From Gammaproteobacteria bacterium (lineage in GTDB: Bacteria > Pseudomonadota > Gammaproteobacteria > Steroidobacterales > GCA-2729495): a stretch of 64,000 bases of DNA. Positions 1 to 8,530 of the stretch are shown one piece after another. The notes below the pieces were generated by a model. That model was not told where the DNA came from, made no database searches, and was given only the letters and a program-made list of their open reading frames with translations. The DNA lies in the NCBI GenBank assembly GCA_015709695.1, contig CP054183.1:1264992-1328991 (forward strand), given 5' to 3'. Position 1 is the stretch's first letter. Each line of letters starts with the position of its first letter. Both the position numbers and the translations under genes were made by a program.

Positions 1-285
1 CTGCGCAAACAACCGGAGATGTACCTCCGGGATCTGCCCGAAACCATTCGCATCCCAGCGCTGGACGGCAACCGCCCCGACGAAGTCGTGCGTCGCCTTG
101 AGGACGCCACCATCGATGACGTGGCGTTCGCGATCCAGGGCCTGGAGTCCGAAACTCGCGTTATCCATCGGCGCCTGAGTGGTCTGCGCGACCTGTACGA
201 AATGGCCCGCAAGCGTGGTGCGCTCGGTATGACCACCGTTGCTGACGCGTTCGCCAGCATTAGCGCTGAGGAGGCCGGCAAATGA
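1..285 (+). CDS. Phage hypothetical protein, 5' end outside window
   Basis: The reading frame is open back to base 1, so the true start may lie upstream; the first ATG inside the window is at 19, giving 88 residues. The protein is small, charged and probably helical, with no recognisable domain. Its stop overlaps the ATG of the next gene (ATGA), which suggests translational coupling in the phage early operon. A purine-rich GAGGAGG near its 3' end serves as the ribosome binding site for the following gene. No function can be assigned. Confidence 0.6.
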   Translation: MRKQPEMYLRDLPETIRIPALDGNRPDEVVRRLEDATIDDVAFAIQGLESETRVIHRRLSGLRDLYEMARKRGALGMTTVADAFASISAEEAGK

Positions 286-1157
286 GCCTCCCCATCATTA
301 CTGCAGACCAGCGTCTGGCCGAGCGCCGTGGCGTGAAGGGTGTGCTCGTCGGCAAGAGCGGCATCGGCAAGACCTCGCAACTCTGGACGCTGAAACCCAC
401 GGCCACGCTGTTCTTTGATCTTGAGGCTGGTGATCTCGCGGTCGAGGGCTGGGCCGGCGACACGATCCGTCCGCGCACCTGGCAGGAGTGTCGTGACTTC
501 GCGGTGTACATCGGCGGGCCGAACCCGGCGCTGCGCGACGACCAGCCGTTCAGCCAAGCCCACTTCGATGCCGTATGCGCGCGCTTCGGTGATCCGACGG
601 TCCTGGACAAGTACGACACCGTGTTCGTCGACTCCATCACCGTGGCCGGTCGCCTGTGCCTGCAATGGTGCAAGGGCCAGCCACAGGCCTACTCCGAGAA
701 GACGGGCAAACCCGACAGCCGGGGTGCATACGGGCTGATGGGCCAGGAAATGATCGCCTGGCTGACCCACCTGCAGCACACGCGCGGCAAGAACGTGTGG
801 TTCGTCGGCATCCTCGATGAGCGGCTGGACGACTTCAATCGCCGCGTGTTCTCCCTGCAGATCGACGGCTCCAAAACCGGCCTGGAACTGCCCGGCATCG
901 TCGATGAGGTCGTCACCTTGGCCGAGCTGAAGGCCGATGACGGCGCCAGTTACCGCGCCTTCGTCTGCCACACGCTGAACGCATGGGGCTACCCCGCCAA
1001 GGACCGCTCCGGGCGGCTCGATCCGATCGAGGAGCCGCACCTCGGCCGCCTCATGGAAAAGATCGCCGGCCCGGCCAGGCCCGCTACCGAACGGCTCGAT
1101 TTCGCGCGCCCCGCGCCCGCTGCCATCCCCGAATCCACTTCGACTCAGGAGTCCTGA
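282..1157 (+). CDS. Phage nucleotide-binding ATPase (AAA_24 / Sak4-like)
   Basis: The 291-residue protein has a Walker A motif GKSGIGKTS at about residues 24-32 and a Walker B-like segment (VFVDSI) near residue 113. Phage proteins with this layout belong to the AAA_24 (RecA-fold) group that includes Sak4-type single-strand annealing recombinases. The next gene encodes an SSB-like protein, the usual partner of such recombinases. A recombination role is therefore inferred from fold and neighbours, not from a specific motif. The start at 282 overlaps the previous stop and has a strong GAGGAGG ribosome binding site. The C-terminal 30 residues are rich in Pro and Ala and probably disordered. Confidence 0.75.
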   Translation: MSLPIITADQRLAERRGVKGVLVGKSGIGKTSQLWTLKPTATLFFDLEAGDLAVEGWAGDTIRPRTWQECRDFAVYIGGPNPALRDDQPFSQAHFDAVCARFGDPTVLDKYDTVFVDSITVAGRLCLQWCKGQPQAYSEKTGKPDSRGAYGLMGQEMIAWLTHLQHTRGKNVWFVGILDERLDDFNRRVFSLQIDGSKTGLELPGIVDEVVTLAELKADDGASYRAFVCHTLNAWGYPAKDRSGRLDPIEEPHLGRLMEKIAGPARPATERLDFARPAPAAIPESTSTQES

Positions 1158-1159
1158 TC

Positions 1160-1765
1160 ATGACCTACTTCGATTTCAATTCCGCTTCCGAACAGACCTC
1201 TTTCGACCTGATCCCCAAAGGCACGCTCGTGCGTGTCCGCATGACCATCAAGCCGGGTGGCTTCGATGATCCGTCGCAGGGATGGACCGGCGGCTACGCC
1301 ACCCGCAACGACAACACCGGCTCGGTGTACCTGAACTGCGAGTTCGTCGTGATGGAGGGTGAGTTCGCCCGTCGCAAGATGTGGTCGCTGATCGGCCTGC
1401 ACAGCCCGAAAGGCCCTGAGTGGGCCAACATGGGCCGCACCTTCGTCAAGGCGATCCTCAACTCAGCGCGCGGCGTTCATCCTGGCGACAACAGTCCTGC
1501 CGCGCAGAACGCGCGCCGCATCAGCGGGTTTGCCGATCTCGATGGCATCGAGTTTCTCGGCAAGGTCGACTGGGACAAAGACCAGAACGGCCAAGACAAG
1601 AGCGTGATCAAGGCCGCGATCACGCCCGACCACAAGGACTACGCCGCCCTCATGGGTGGCGCGCAGGGAGCGGCGAAAGCGCCAGCACCCGCAAACGGGT
1701 CGAACGCGTATGCCCAGGCCACGGGCCGTGCCTCCGTGCCGGGTCGCCCGAGCTGGGCACAGTAA
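1160..1765 (+). CDS. Phage single-stranded DNA-binding-like protein
   Basis: This 201-residue protein has a beta-rich N-terminal 150 residues and a low-complexity Gly/Ala/Pro tail (GGAQGAAKAPAPANG) ending in PSWAQ. A folded OB-like body with a flexible tail is typical of phage SSB-like proteins that accompany Sak4-type ATPases. The ATG at 1160 was chosen because it follows the preceding stop by 2 bases and the upstream in-frame extension merely overlaps the ATPase gene. It lies between the ATPase and an SF2 helicase in the replication/recombination block. The family assignment rests on context and composition. Confidence 0.6.
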   Translation: MTYFDFNSASEQTSFDLIPKGTLVRVRMTIKPGGFDDPSQGWTGGYATRNDNTGSVYLNCEFVVMEGEFARRKMWSLIGLHSPKGPEWANMGRTFVKAILNSARGVHPGDNSPAAQNARRISGFADLDGIEFLGKVDWDKDQNGQDKSVIKAAITPDHKDYAALMGGAQGAAKAPAPANGSNAYAQATGRASVPGRPSWAQ

Positions 1766-1778
1766 GGGGGACGCCGCC

Positions 1779-3455
1779 ATGATGCTCCGCCCCCGCCAAG
1801 CCCTGCTGGTCGAGCGCTCTTTGGCGGCGCTCGCCCAACACGGCAACACCCTATCTGTTGGCCCCACCGGGTCGGGCAAGACCATCATGCTGTCGGCGGT
1901 GGCCGGCAGCTTGTTGGCCGAGCCAGATACCAAGGCCTGCATCCTCGCTCATCGCGATGAACTGACCGGCCAGAACCTATCCAAGTTTGCACGGGTGAAT
2001 CCGGGCGTCAGCACCTCCGTGTTCGATGCCAAGGACAAATCCTGGTCCGGGCGCGCCACGTTCGCGATGGTGCAAACGCTCTCGCGCGACAACCATCTCG
2101 CTGCCATCCCGATCCTCGATCTGCTGGTGATCGATGAAGCGCATCACGCAGCCTCGGCCTCGTACCGCCGCGTGATCGACAGGGTGCTGGACAAGAACTC
2201 GCGCGCCCAGATCTTCGGGGTGACGGCGACGCCTGTCCGCAGTGACGGCAAGGGACTACGGGAGGTCTTCAGCAACGTCGCGGATCAAATCACCCTCGGC
2301 GAGCTGATCGCCTCCGGCCACCTCGTGCCGCCACGCACCTTTGTCATCGATGTCGGCGCCCAGGAGCAGTTGACGCGGGTCCGGCGCACGGCCACTGACT
2401 TCGACATGACGGAAGTCGAGGCGATTCTCAACAAGACGCCCATCACCGATGCCGTGATCCGTCATTGGCGTGAGAAGGCCGGCGACCGCAAGACGATCGT
2501 GTTCTGCTCGACCGTCGCCCATGCCGAATGTGTGCGCCAGGCCTTTCAGGATGCTGGTGTATCCGCCGTGATCGTGCACGGCGAGCTCTCAGACGGAGAG
2601 CGAAAGACACGACTGACCGAGTACGAATCCGGTGCCGCGCAGGTCGTGGTCAATGTGGCTGTGCTCACGGAGGGCTACGACTTCACGCCCACCTCCTGCG
2701 TGGTTCTGCTGCGACCCAGCTCGCACAAGTCGACTCTGACCCAGATGATCGGGCGTGGCCTACGCACCATCGACCCAGCGGAGCATCCGGGCGTCATCAA
2801 GACCGATTGCGTGGTCCTGGACTTCGGCACCGCGACCTTGATGCACGGATCTCTGGAACAGGACGTCAATCTCGACGGACACCAGCATCACGGCGAAGCG
2901 CCTACCAAGGACTGCCCGTCCTGTGAAGCCACCGTCCCGCTCGGCTGCCGTGAATGCCCGCTGTGCGGCTTCGTCTGGGAGAACGAGACCACCGAGGAAG
3001 GAGATGCGCTGGCCGATTTCGTGATGACCGAGATCGATCTCCTCAAGCGCTCCAACTTCCGCTGGTGCGATCTGTTCGGCTGCGACGACGCACTGATGGC
3101 GACTGGCTTCAACGCCTGGGGTGGCGTCTTCTTCCTAAACGGCCGCTGGCACGCCGTGGGCGGAGGTAAGGATCTGCAGCCACGCTTGTTGGCTGTCGGC
3201 GACCGCACGGTTTGCATGGCCAAAGCCGATGACTGGCTGAACGACCGCGAGTCGGCTGACTCCGCGCACAAGACCCGTCGTTGGCTGAACGAGCCGCCGA
3301 CCGCGAAGCAACTCCATTATCTGCCGCAGGCGCTGCGCGCCGACTTTGGCATGACGCGCTATCAGGCCTCGGCGCTGCTGTCCTTCCAGTTCAACAAGTC
3401 GTCGATTCAGCGCCTCGTGGTGGCTGCCAACGATGCCCACCGGGAGGCCGCGTGA
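1779..3455 (+). CDS. Superfamily II DEAD/DEAH-box helicase with zinc ribbon
   Basis: A 558-residue phage helicase. Visible motifs are Walker A GPTGSGKT (about 28-35), DEAH within VIDEAHHA (about 117-124), motif III-like GVTATP, and motif VI QMIGRGLRT (about 322-330). After the two RecA-like domains there is a four-cysteine zinc ribbon (CPSC then CRECPLC, about 378-400) and a C-terminal region of unknown role. It probably unwinds or remodels DNA in phage replication or recombination. The start at 1779 (tandem ATG ATG) follows a GGGGGA ribosome binding site. The stop overlaps the GTG start of the next gene. Confidence 0.88.
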   Translation: MMLRPRQALLVERSLAALAQHGNTLSVGPTGSGKTIMLSAVAGSLLAEPDTKACILAHRDELTGQNLSKFARVNPGVSTSVFDAKDKSWSGRATFAMVQTLSRDNHLAAIPILDLLVIDEAHHAASASYRRVIDRVLDKNSRAQIFGVTATPVRSDGKGLREVFSNVADQITLGELIASGHLVPPRTFVIDVGAQEQLTRVRRTATDFDMTEVEAILNKTPITDAVIRHWREKAGDRKTIVFCSTVAHAECVRQAFQDAGVSAVIVHGELSDGERKTRLTEYESGAAQVVVNVAVLTEGYDFTPTSCVVLLRPSSHKSTLTQMIGRGLRTIDPAEHPGVIKTDCVVLDFGTATLMHGSLEQDVNLDGHQHHGEAPTKDCPSCEATVPLGCRECPLCGFVWENETTEEGDALADFVMTEIDLLKRSNFRWCDLFGCDDALMATGFNAWGGVFFLNGRWHAVGGGKDLQPRLLAVGDRTVCMAKADDWLNDRESADSAHKTRRWLNEPPTAKQLHYLPQALRADFGMTRYQASALLSFQFNKSSIQRLVVAANDAHREAA

Positions 3456-3874
3456 AATGTGCAGTCTGCTCACGAAAGGCCAAGGGCTTCGGCTACTTCA
3501 ATCCACGCCTGCCGCGCAGCGATCCACGACGTTACTCGGACCGCTGGGTGTTCTGCTCCATGCGCTGCCAGAACGCATTTTCGCGACTCATGGAAAAGAC
3601 GGGAGGTCACATGATCGATCCCAGTGATATGGAGCTCGCCGCCATGGCGTCCTGCCTGGCGCCGCTTGGCGAGTATGTGGGCTCCATCGGCATGCAGCGA
3701 CCGTTGGCGGATTACAGCAAAGACGAAGTGCTGATGCTGATCGACGTGGTAGTGACCGCCTACCAGGAACACATGCTCGTCGAGCACGAGCGCATGGCTG
3801 AAAAGGACCGCGCCTTTCTTGAGGAGCGGCTTGCCCGACAAGGCAAGCCGGCTTCGACGGGAGTGCCGTTCTGA
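3452..3874 (+). CDS. Small zinc-finger phage protein (DUF6511-like)
   Basis: A 140-residue protein beginning at a GTG that overlaps the helicase stop (GTGA). It has a putative zinc site formed by C3, C6, C35 and C39, and a conserved-looking FNPRLPRSDPRRYSDR stretch. The C-terminal half is helical and charged. I recall this pattern from the phage family DUF6511; that name comes from memory. Function is unknown, but its place between helicase and nuclease suggests a nucleic-acid accessory role. Its stop overlaps the next ATG (TGATG). Confidence 0.7.
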   Translation: MKCAVCSRKAKGFGYFNPRLPRSDPRRYSDRWVFCSMRCQNAFSRLMEKTGGHMIDPSDMELAAMASCLAPLGEYVGSIGMQRPLADYSKDEVLMLIDVVVTAYQEHMLVEHERMAEKDRAFLEERLARQGKPASTGVPF

Positions 3875-4629
3875 TGCTGGATTTCAATCACCGTCCCAAG
3901 ATCCATGAGCTGATCGGGGTGCTCATCGACGCTGCACTAAGCGCCGACCGTGACAACCAATCCCGTCGCAACTACCTCGGTGCGTCGCGATTGGGCGTCG
4001 CCTGCGAGCGCGCGCTGCAATACGAGTATCTGCAAACCCCTGTCGATCCTGGCAGGGACATCCCGGGTCGCGTGTTGCGCATCTTCGAGGTGGGACACGC
4101 TCTCGAAGAACTGGCCATTCGTTGGCTGCGCATGGCCGGATTCGATCTGTACACCCAAAAGGCCAGCGGCGGTCAGTTCGGCTTTTCCGTTGCAGGCGGC
4201 CGTATTCAAGGGCACGTCGATGGCGTGCTGAATGGCGGCCCCGCAGCGCTAGGCATGGCCTATCCCGCCTTATGGGAGTGCAAGACCATGAACGACAAGT
4301 CCTGGCGGGATACGGTCAAGCACGGCGTCAGCAAATCCAAACCGGTCTATGCCGCGCAGATGGCCATCTATCAGGCCTACATGGAAGCCAGTATCCCGGG
4401 CATTTCCGCGAACCCGGCGTTGTTCACCGCGATCAACAAGGACTCCGAGGAGATCTGGTTCGAGCTGGTGCCGTTCGACGGCGGCCTGGCGCAGCGGATG
4501 TCCGATCGCGCGGTTCGGGTCATCACGGCGACCGACAGCCAGGAACTGTTGCCGCGCCATGCGACTACACCGACGCATGTCGAGTGCAAGTTCTGCCCCT
4601 GGCAGGACCGCTGTTGGGGTTCGACATGA
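3874..4629 (+). CDS. PD-(D/E)XK superfamily phage exonuclease (Cas4/RecB-like)
   Basis: A 251-residue protein with features of the RecB/Cas4 nuclease group. A GASRLGVACERALQYEY segment near the N terminus is typical, followed by HVDGVL and WECKTMN (the D...ExK catalytic pattern, about residues 114-137), a QMAIYQAYM helix (the conserved Q of RecB motif III), and C-terminal cysteines in CKFCPWQDRC that may form part of a metal cluster. It probably degrades DNA ends for phage recombination next to the SSB-like and Sak4-like proteins. It overlaps both neighbours by a few bases. Confidence 0.8.
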   Translation: MLDFNHRPKIHELIGVLIDAALSADRDNQSRRNYLGASRLGVACERALQYEYLQTPVDPGRDIPGRVLRIFEVGHALEELAIRWLRMAGFDLYTQKASGGQFGFSVAGGRIQGHVDGVLNGGPAALGMAYPALWECKTMNDKSWRDTVKHGVSKSKPVYAAQMAIYQAYMEASIPGISANPALFTAINKDSEEIWFELVPFDGGLAQRMSDRAVRVITATDSQELLPRHATTPTHVECKFCPWQDRCWGST

Positions 4630-6815
4630 TGGCCGACAACATCATCTGGCTCGACTTCAATGACGCCCCCGAGCAGCGCGACGAACTGGCATCCGATACC
4701 GATGCGCTGCGTGCGGGGCTACTGGACCGGCTCGAAGCCGTTCTCCACTACCTGTTTCCGCAGGGGCGCATCCGAGGTGGCAAGTTCTACGTCGGCGATG
4801 TCGATGGCAACCCTGGCAAGAGTCTGGTGGTTGAACTCGACGGACCACGGCGCGGCCTGTGGAAGGACTTCTCCACCGACGAGGGCGGCGATGTCATCGA
4901 TCTGTGGGCGCGGTCGCAGGGTCGCTCCGCACGCAGCGACTTCCCGCGCATCGCTGGCGAGATCCGGCAGTGGCTCGGTCTTGCTCCACCGAACATAACG
5001 CCGATGCGCCGCGATGTTCGCAGCGTGCCAATGGACGACCTCGGCGCTTACACCGCCAAGTGGGACTATCTGTCACCCGAGGGCGAACTGATCGCCTGCG
5101 TCTACCGCTACGACCCACCGACGGGCAAGGAATATCGCCCCTGGGATGTTCGTGCCCGCATGTGGCGCGCGCCCGACCCTAGGCCGCTCTACAACCTCCC
5201 GGTCATCTCGAGGGCGCGAGAGGTCGTCCTGGTCGAAGGCGAGAAGTGTGCGGCTGCATTGATCGCTTGCGGTATTGCGGCCACCACCGCGATGAACGGC
5301 GCCAAGGCTCCTGTCGACAAAACCGACTGGCATCCGTTGGCGGGGAAATCCGTGGTCATCTGGCCGGACCGGGATGCACCCGGCTGGGACTACGCCGAGA
5401 GCGCAGCGCGTGCTTGCGTGGCTGCTGGCAGCACATCCGTGGCCATCCTGGTGCCGCCCACCGACAAGCCACCCAAGTGGGACGCCGCAGACGCTGTCGA
5501 CGAAGGGTTCGACTGCGCGGCATTCATCGCCCAGAGCGAACGCCGCGTGGTCAAGGCGGCGGCTCCCTCCCTGCCCACCTTCACGCTCGGCGAACTGCTC
5601 GACGATAACTCACCGCTGCCACCCGATCTGATCTCGCCGCGCGTGCTGACGCCCGCAGGCATGTTGGTGTTCGGCGGTGCGCCCAAGGTCGGCAAGAGTG
5701 ACTTCCTCTTGTCGTGGCTGGCTCACATGGCGGCTGGCGCTGCGTTTCTGGGCATGCATCCACCCCGTCCGCTACGAGTGTTCTACCTGCAGGCCGAGGT
5801 CCAGTACCACTACCTGCGCGAGCGTGTGAAGGATGTTCGCCTGCCGTCCCATCGGCTTCTGGACGCCCGCGCCAATTTCGTGGCCACGCCGCAGTTGCGG
5901 CTGGTGCTCGATGACGCCGGTCTGGCGCAGGTGATCCCAGCGATCGCGAAGGCTTTTGGCGGCGAGCCTCCTGACATCATCGCCATCGATCCGATCCGCA
6001 ACGTGTTCGACGGCGGCGATGCCGGTGGAGAGAACGACAACGGCGCCATGCTGTTCTTCCTCTCGCAGCGGGTGGAGCGGATTCGCCAGGCGGTCAATCC
6101 CGACGCCGGGGTGATCCTCGCTCACCACACCAAGAAGCTAGGCAAAAAGCAGTTTGAGGAGGACCCGTTCCAGGCACTAGCCGGCGCAGGAAGCCTGCGC
6201 GGTTACTACTCGACCGGAATGCTGCTGTTCCGACCCGATGAAACGCGCACCACTCGCCAGCTCATCTTCGAGCTGCGCAATGGCGCGGGTATCCCGCAAC
6301 GGCACGTCGACAAGATCAACGGTGAGTGGCGGGAAGTCGACGCCAACGAGCGGTTGGTGATGAAGGACTACGGCCAGCGCTTGGATGCCGAGCGCCGCCG
6401 CAAACGCGACGCGATCCTTCAGATCCTGTTCGAGGAGGCCGGCAGCGGGCGCTGCTACACAGCCAACCAGTTCGCCGAATCTTTCGAGGGAAAGGCCGGT
6501 CTGGGCGGCGAGCGCACCATCCGCGAACGCGTCTCCGCGCTCTCGACGCAGGGCTACATCAAGTATTTCCGTAACGCGGCTGACTACGGTCTGCCCTCCA
6601 GCGGCCGCACCAAGTTCGGCTATCTCTGCGTCGAAGGCATGGTGCTGCGCATGCCAGCGGGCGATGTCGACACGGCCACCGGCGAGCTGCCGATGCGCGA
6701 GCACACGGTGCTCCCCACCCACTACAAGTGCCCGCATTCCGGCGCCTCGATGCCCGTCGAGAACCCAGATGTGTGGGTCTATCACGACGAACTGAACGAT
6801 CCGGAGGCCCCATGA
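4626..6815 (+). CDS. Phage primase/helicase (TOPRIM plus RepA/AAA_25 ATPase)
   Basis: A 729-residue bifunctional replication protein. The N-terminal part binds substrate and holds a TOPRIM-like domain with VVLVEGEKCAAAL (about 200-212) and VIWPDRDAPG (about 242-251). A RecA-like ATPase follows, with Walker A GGAPKVGKS (about 349-357), Walker B-like IIAIDPI and an HHTKK segment typical of AAA_25/RepA-type helicases. The C-terminal 150 residues look like a winged-helix region. It should prime and unwind phage DNA. The ATG at 4626 overlaps the nuclease stop (ATGA); longer upstream extension is just readthrough of that gene in another frame. Confidence 0.85.
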   Translation: MMADNIIWLDFNDAPEQRDELASDTDALRAGLLDRLEAVLHYLFPQGRIRGGKFYVGDVDGNPGKSLVVELDGPRRGLWKDFSTDEGGDVIDLWARSQGRSARSDFPRIAGEIRQWLGLAPPNITPMRRDVRSVPMDDLGAYTAKWDYLSPEGELIACVYRYDPPTGKEYRPWDVRARMWRAPDPRPLYNLPVISRAREVVLVEGEKCAAALIACGIAATTAMNGAKAPVDKTDWHPLAGKSVVIWPDRDAPGWDYAESAARACVAAGSTSVAILVPPTDKPPKWDAADAVDEGFDCAAFIAQSERRVVKAAAPSLPTFTLGELLDDNSPLPPDLISPRVLTPAGMLVFGGAPKVGKSDFLLSWLAHMAAGAAFLGMHPPRPLRVFYLQAEVQYHYLRERVKDVRLPSHRLLDARANFVATPQLRLVLDDAGLAQVIPAIAKAFGGEPPDIIAIDPIRNVFDGGDAGGENDNGAMLFFLSQRVERIRQAVNPDAGVILAHHTKKLGKKQFEEDPFQALAGAGSLRGYYSTGMLLFRPDETRTTRQLIFELRNGAGIPQRHVDKINGEWREVDANERLVMKDYGQRLDAERRRKRDAILQILFEEAGSGRCYTANQFAESFEGKAGLGGERTIRERVSALSTQGYIKYFRNAADYGLPSSGRTKFGYLCVEGMVLRMPAGDVDTATGELPMREHTVLPTHYKCPHSGASMPVENPDVWVYHDELNDPEAP

Positions 6816-6830
6816 ATATTGCCCAATCGG

Positions 6831-7027
6831 CAGTTGGAAGCGCCGTTGCCAACTGCACTCATTTCCTTGCCAACTACTCGCAGTTGGCAAACCCCTGCCA
6901 ACTGGAAGTCCAGTCAGATCAAGGCATTGCAGGGAATGACCCGCAGTTGGCAGTTGGCATCGCTGCCAACTTGCCAACTGGCGCAAACCCGCGCCATTGC
7001 TGGACTTTCTCCCTTTCTCCAGTTGGC
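6831..7027 (+). repeat. Cluster of ten CAGTTGGC-type repeats in both orientations
   Basis: Within about 200 bases the 7-8-mer CAGTTGG(C) or its complement (G)CCAACT(G) occurs at 6831, 6848, 6869, 6881, 6897, 6944, 6951, 6965, 6973 and 7020; two copies (6869, 6965) differ at the last base. The arrangement mixes direct and inverted copies with irregular spacing. The cluster lies between the primase/helicase and the resolvase. Such iteron-like clusters are typical of phage or plasmid replication origins or multi-site operators; which applies here is not shown by sequence. Confidence 0.75.
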
Positions 7028-7038
7028 GAAAACTCCCC

Positions 7039-7075
7039 CTCCTACTACGTAGGAGAGGGACCAGAGGGTCCCTCT
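7039..7075 (+). promoter_or_regulatory. Two adjacent hairpins upstream of resolvase
   Basis: CTCCTAC-TAC-GTAGGAG (7039-7055) forms a 7-bp stem with a 3-base loop. AGAGGGACC-AGAG-GGTCCCTCT (7054-7075) forms a perfect 9-bp stem with a 4-base loop. The two hairpins share two bases, so on one strand they could be mutually exclusive. No T-run follows, so a simple terminator is unlikely. They sit just after the CAGTTGGC cluster and about 55 bases before the probable GTG of the resolvase gene. Confidence 0.6.
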
Positions 7076-7129
7076 GCCCTACGTCAGGGACTTGCCGGCC
7101 ACCCGGGCTCAGATCATCGGCGGCCATCC

Positions 7130-7591
7130 GTGCCCTCGATCCTGGCACTGGACCTTGGCACCCAGACCGGCTGGGCAGTACGCGATCGCGACGGCGCCGT
7201 GACCAGCGGAACGGAATCCTTCAAGCCGCAGCGATTTGAGGGTGGCGGCATGCGCTACCTGCGCTTCAAGCGCTGGCTCACCGAGATCAAGCAGTCCTGC
7301 GATGGCATCGAAGCGGTGTACTTCGAGGAAGTCCGCCGCCACGCCGGCGTCGATGCAGCACACGCCTACGGCGGGTTCATGGCCCACCTCACCGCATGGT
7401 GCGAGCACCACCAGATCCCGTACCAGGGCGTTCCGGTGGGCACGATCAAGAAGCACGCCACCGGCAAAGGCAATGCGAGCAAGGACCAGATGATCGGCGC
7501 CGTTCGTCTGCGTGGCCACGCGCCTGCCGACGACAACGAAGCCGACGCCATTGCCCTCCTGCACTGGGCGATCGAGACGCAGGAGGTGTGA
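7130..7591 (+). CDS. RuvC-like Holliday junction resolvase
   Basis: A 153-residue protein from GTG 7130, reading VPSILALDLGTQTGWAV. The first catalytic aspartate is in ILALDLGT, the second acidic position is in VYFEEV (about residues 64-69), and the last pair lies in DDNEADAIALL near the C terminus, matching the RNase H fold of RuvC/RusA-like phage resolvases. An ATG at 6812 overlaps the primase stop and is in frame, but it would add 106 low-quality residues spanning the repeat cluster, and 153 residues is the normal family length. The protein probably resolves recombination intermediates before packaging. Confidence 0.8.
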   Translation: MPSILALDLGTQTGWAVRDRDGAVTSGTESFKPQRFEGGGMRYLRFKRWLTEIKQSCDGIEAVYFEEVRRHAGVDAAHAYGGFMAHLTAWCEHHQIPYQGVPVGTIKKHATGKGNASKDQMIGAVRLRGHAPADDNEADAIALLHWAIETQEV

Positions 7592-7592
7592 C

Positions 7593-7805
7593 ATGAAGGT
7601 TCCGACTCCCGCATACCGCTGTGCCCTGGCTCGACTGCAACCCGATCCGCGACCCGATCCGGAGCAGATCAAGCGCGAGGGCTGGCGCGACCAACAGATC
7701 CTGGTGATATCGCCCGACGACACGCGGCTCGACTGGGTCGAACGTGAACTGCTTCGCCGTATCGGCGATCGGCTGTACGGGCCGAAGGAGCGTCGACATG
7801 GCTGA
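7593..7805 (+). CDS. Small phage protein, unknown
   Basis: A 70-residue, highly basic and acidic protein preceded by a near-perfect AGGAGGT ribosome binding site at 7581-7587. It follows the resolvase stop by one base and overlaps the next gene by 8 bases. No domain was recognised. The compact position in the operon and the strong ribosome binding site support a real gene. Confidence 0.6.
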   Translation: MKVPTPAYRCALARLQPDPRPDPEQIKREGWRDQQILVISPDDTRLDWVERELLRRIGDRLYGPKERRHG

Positions 7806-8202
7806 GTGGACGATCGAGACTGTGGCGGACCGATTCATCGAGGCCGCACGAACCGCCCACCGCCTTCCTCCGGTTCGTGTGCAGGGCTACTTCAACTGCT
7901 GGCCGGCGATCAAACGCATGCCATGGGAAAACCTGGGAGCTGAGCCACGGGTCTACCGCTTTCCTCCCGACCCTGCTGCCATCGACCGGATGCTGGAGAC
8001 CATGCGGTGGGTTCAGTGGCTGGAAGAAGAACAGCGACACCTCGTCTGGATGCGAGCACAACGATATCCGTGGAAGGACATCTGCTGCCGCTTTGCCTGT
8101 GACCGGACAACCGCATGGCGTCGCTGGCAGACGGCACTGGAATTGGTCGCCGTGCACCTGCAGATGGAAAAGAAAACTGGGGCAGCCAGCAATTGCCGCT
8201 GA
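7798..8202 (+). CDS. Phage DUF6362-like protein
   Basis: A 134-residue protein (MAEWTIETVADRFIEAA...) with RLPPVRVQGYFNCWPAIKR and a C-terminal helix-turn-helix-like segment (WKDICCRFACDRTTAWRRW). I recall this pattern from the phage family DUF6362; the number is from memory. The HTH-like end and its position, last in the early operon and just before the late genes, would fit a late-gene regulator, but that is inference. A 377-bp non-coding interval with several control-type structures follows it. Confidence 0.7.
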   Translation: MAEWTIETVADRFIEAARTAHRLPPVRVQGYFNCWPAIKRMPWENLGAEPRVYRFPPDPAAIDRMLETMRWVQWLEEEQRHLVWMRAQRYPWKDICCRFACDRTTAWRRWQTALELVAVHLQMEKKTGAASNCR

Positions 8203-8341
8203 CGTTGGGTGTAGTTGCGAACAGTCGCGAAGTCGTTGGGAATCCTGCGTGTCGATGCGGGTTTCGGTCGCTTTTTGGCGTGCAACATCCCGAGGTTTTT
8301 TCGCTAGTATTACGGCTAATCTTGCGAGCATTGGGTGCGTA

Positions 8342-8367
8342 AAGGCCACGGAGCGATCTGTGGCCTT
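8342..8367 (+). terminator. Hairpin, possible early-operon terminator
   Basis: AAGGCCAC (8342-8349) and GTGGCCTT (8360-8367) form an 8-bp stem with a 10-base loop, followed by CTTCGTTTC. The hairpin is 140 bases past the last early gene. The T-run is weak, so termination is plausible but unproven. Confidence 0.5.
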
Positions 8368-8469
8368 CTTCGTTTCTGGCTCGCGATGGCCACGACCCGT
8401 TGCGACGGGTCCTTCCCGGCCAGAAAGCAATGCGGGGGGCGCGAGCGCGGCGCTTTTTTAGCGTCAGAT

Positions 8470-8503
8470 TGCAAACCTAGGTTTGCAGGGTTTGCAGTTT
8501 GCA
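8470..8503 (+). promoter_or_regulatory. 18-bp palindrome plus GTTTGCA direct repeats (putative operator)
   Basis: TGCAAACCTAGGTTTGCA at 8470-8487 is a perfect 18-bp palindrome. Its GTTTGCA half-site recurs directly at 8490-8496 and 8497-8503, giving four half-sites in 34 bases. The block lies in the 8203-8579 gap, just ahead of a terminator and the methyltransferase/terminase genes. A dimeric DNA-binding protein site is the natural reading; the protein is unknown. Confidence 0.65.
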
Positions 8504-8530
8504 CCCGCCCCATCCAGCACACATCACGAG

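Noticed and set aside
6831..7027. CAGTTGGC repeats as a CRISPR array
   Set aside because: Repeats are only 7-8 bases, occur in both orientations and have irregular spacing; no cas genes are present.
6812..7129. ATG at 6812 as start of the RuvC-like gene
   Set aside because: The extra 106 residues are translated repeats without family resemblance; the domain begins exactly at GTG 7130.
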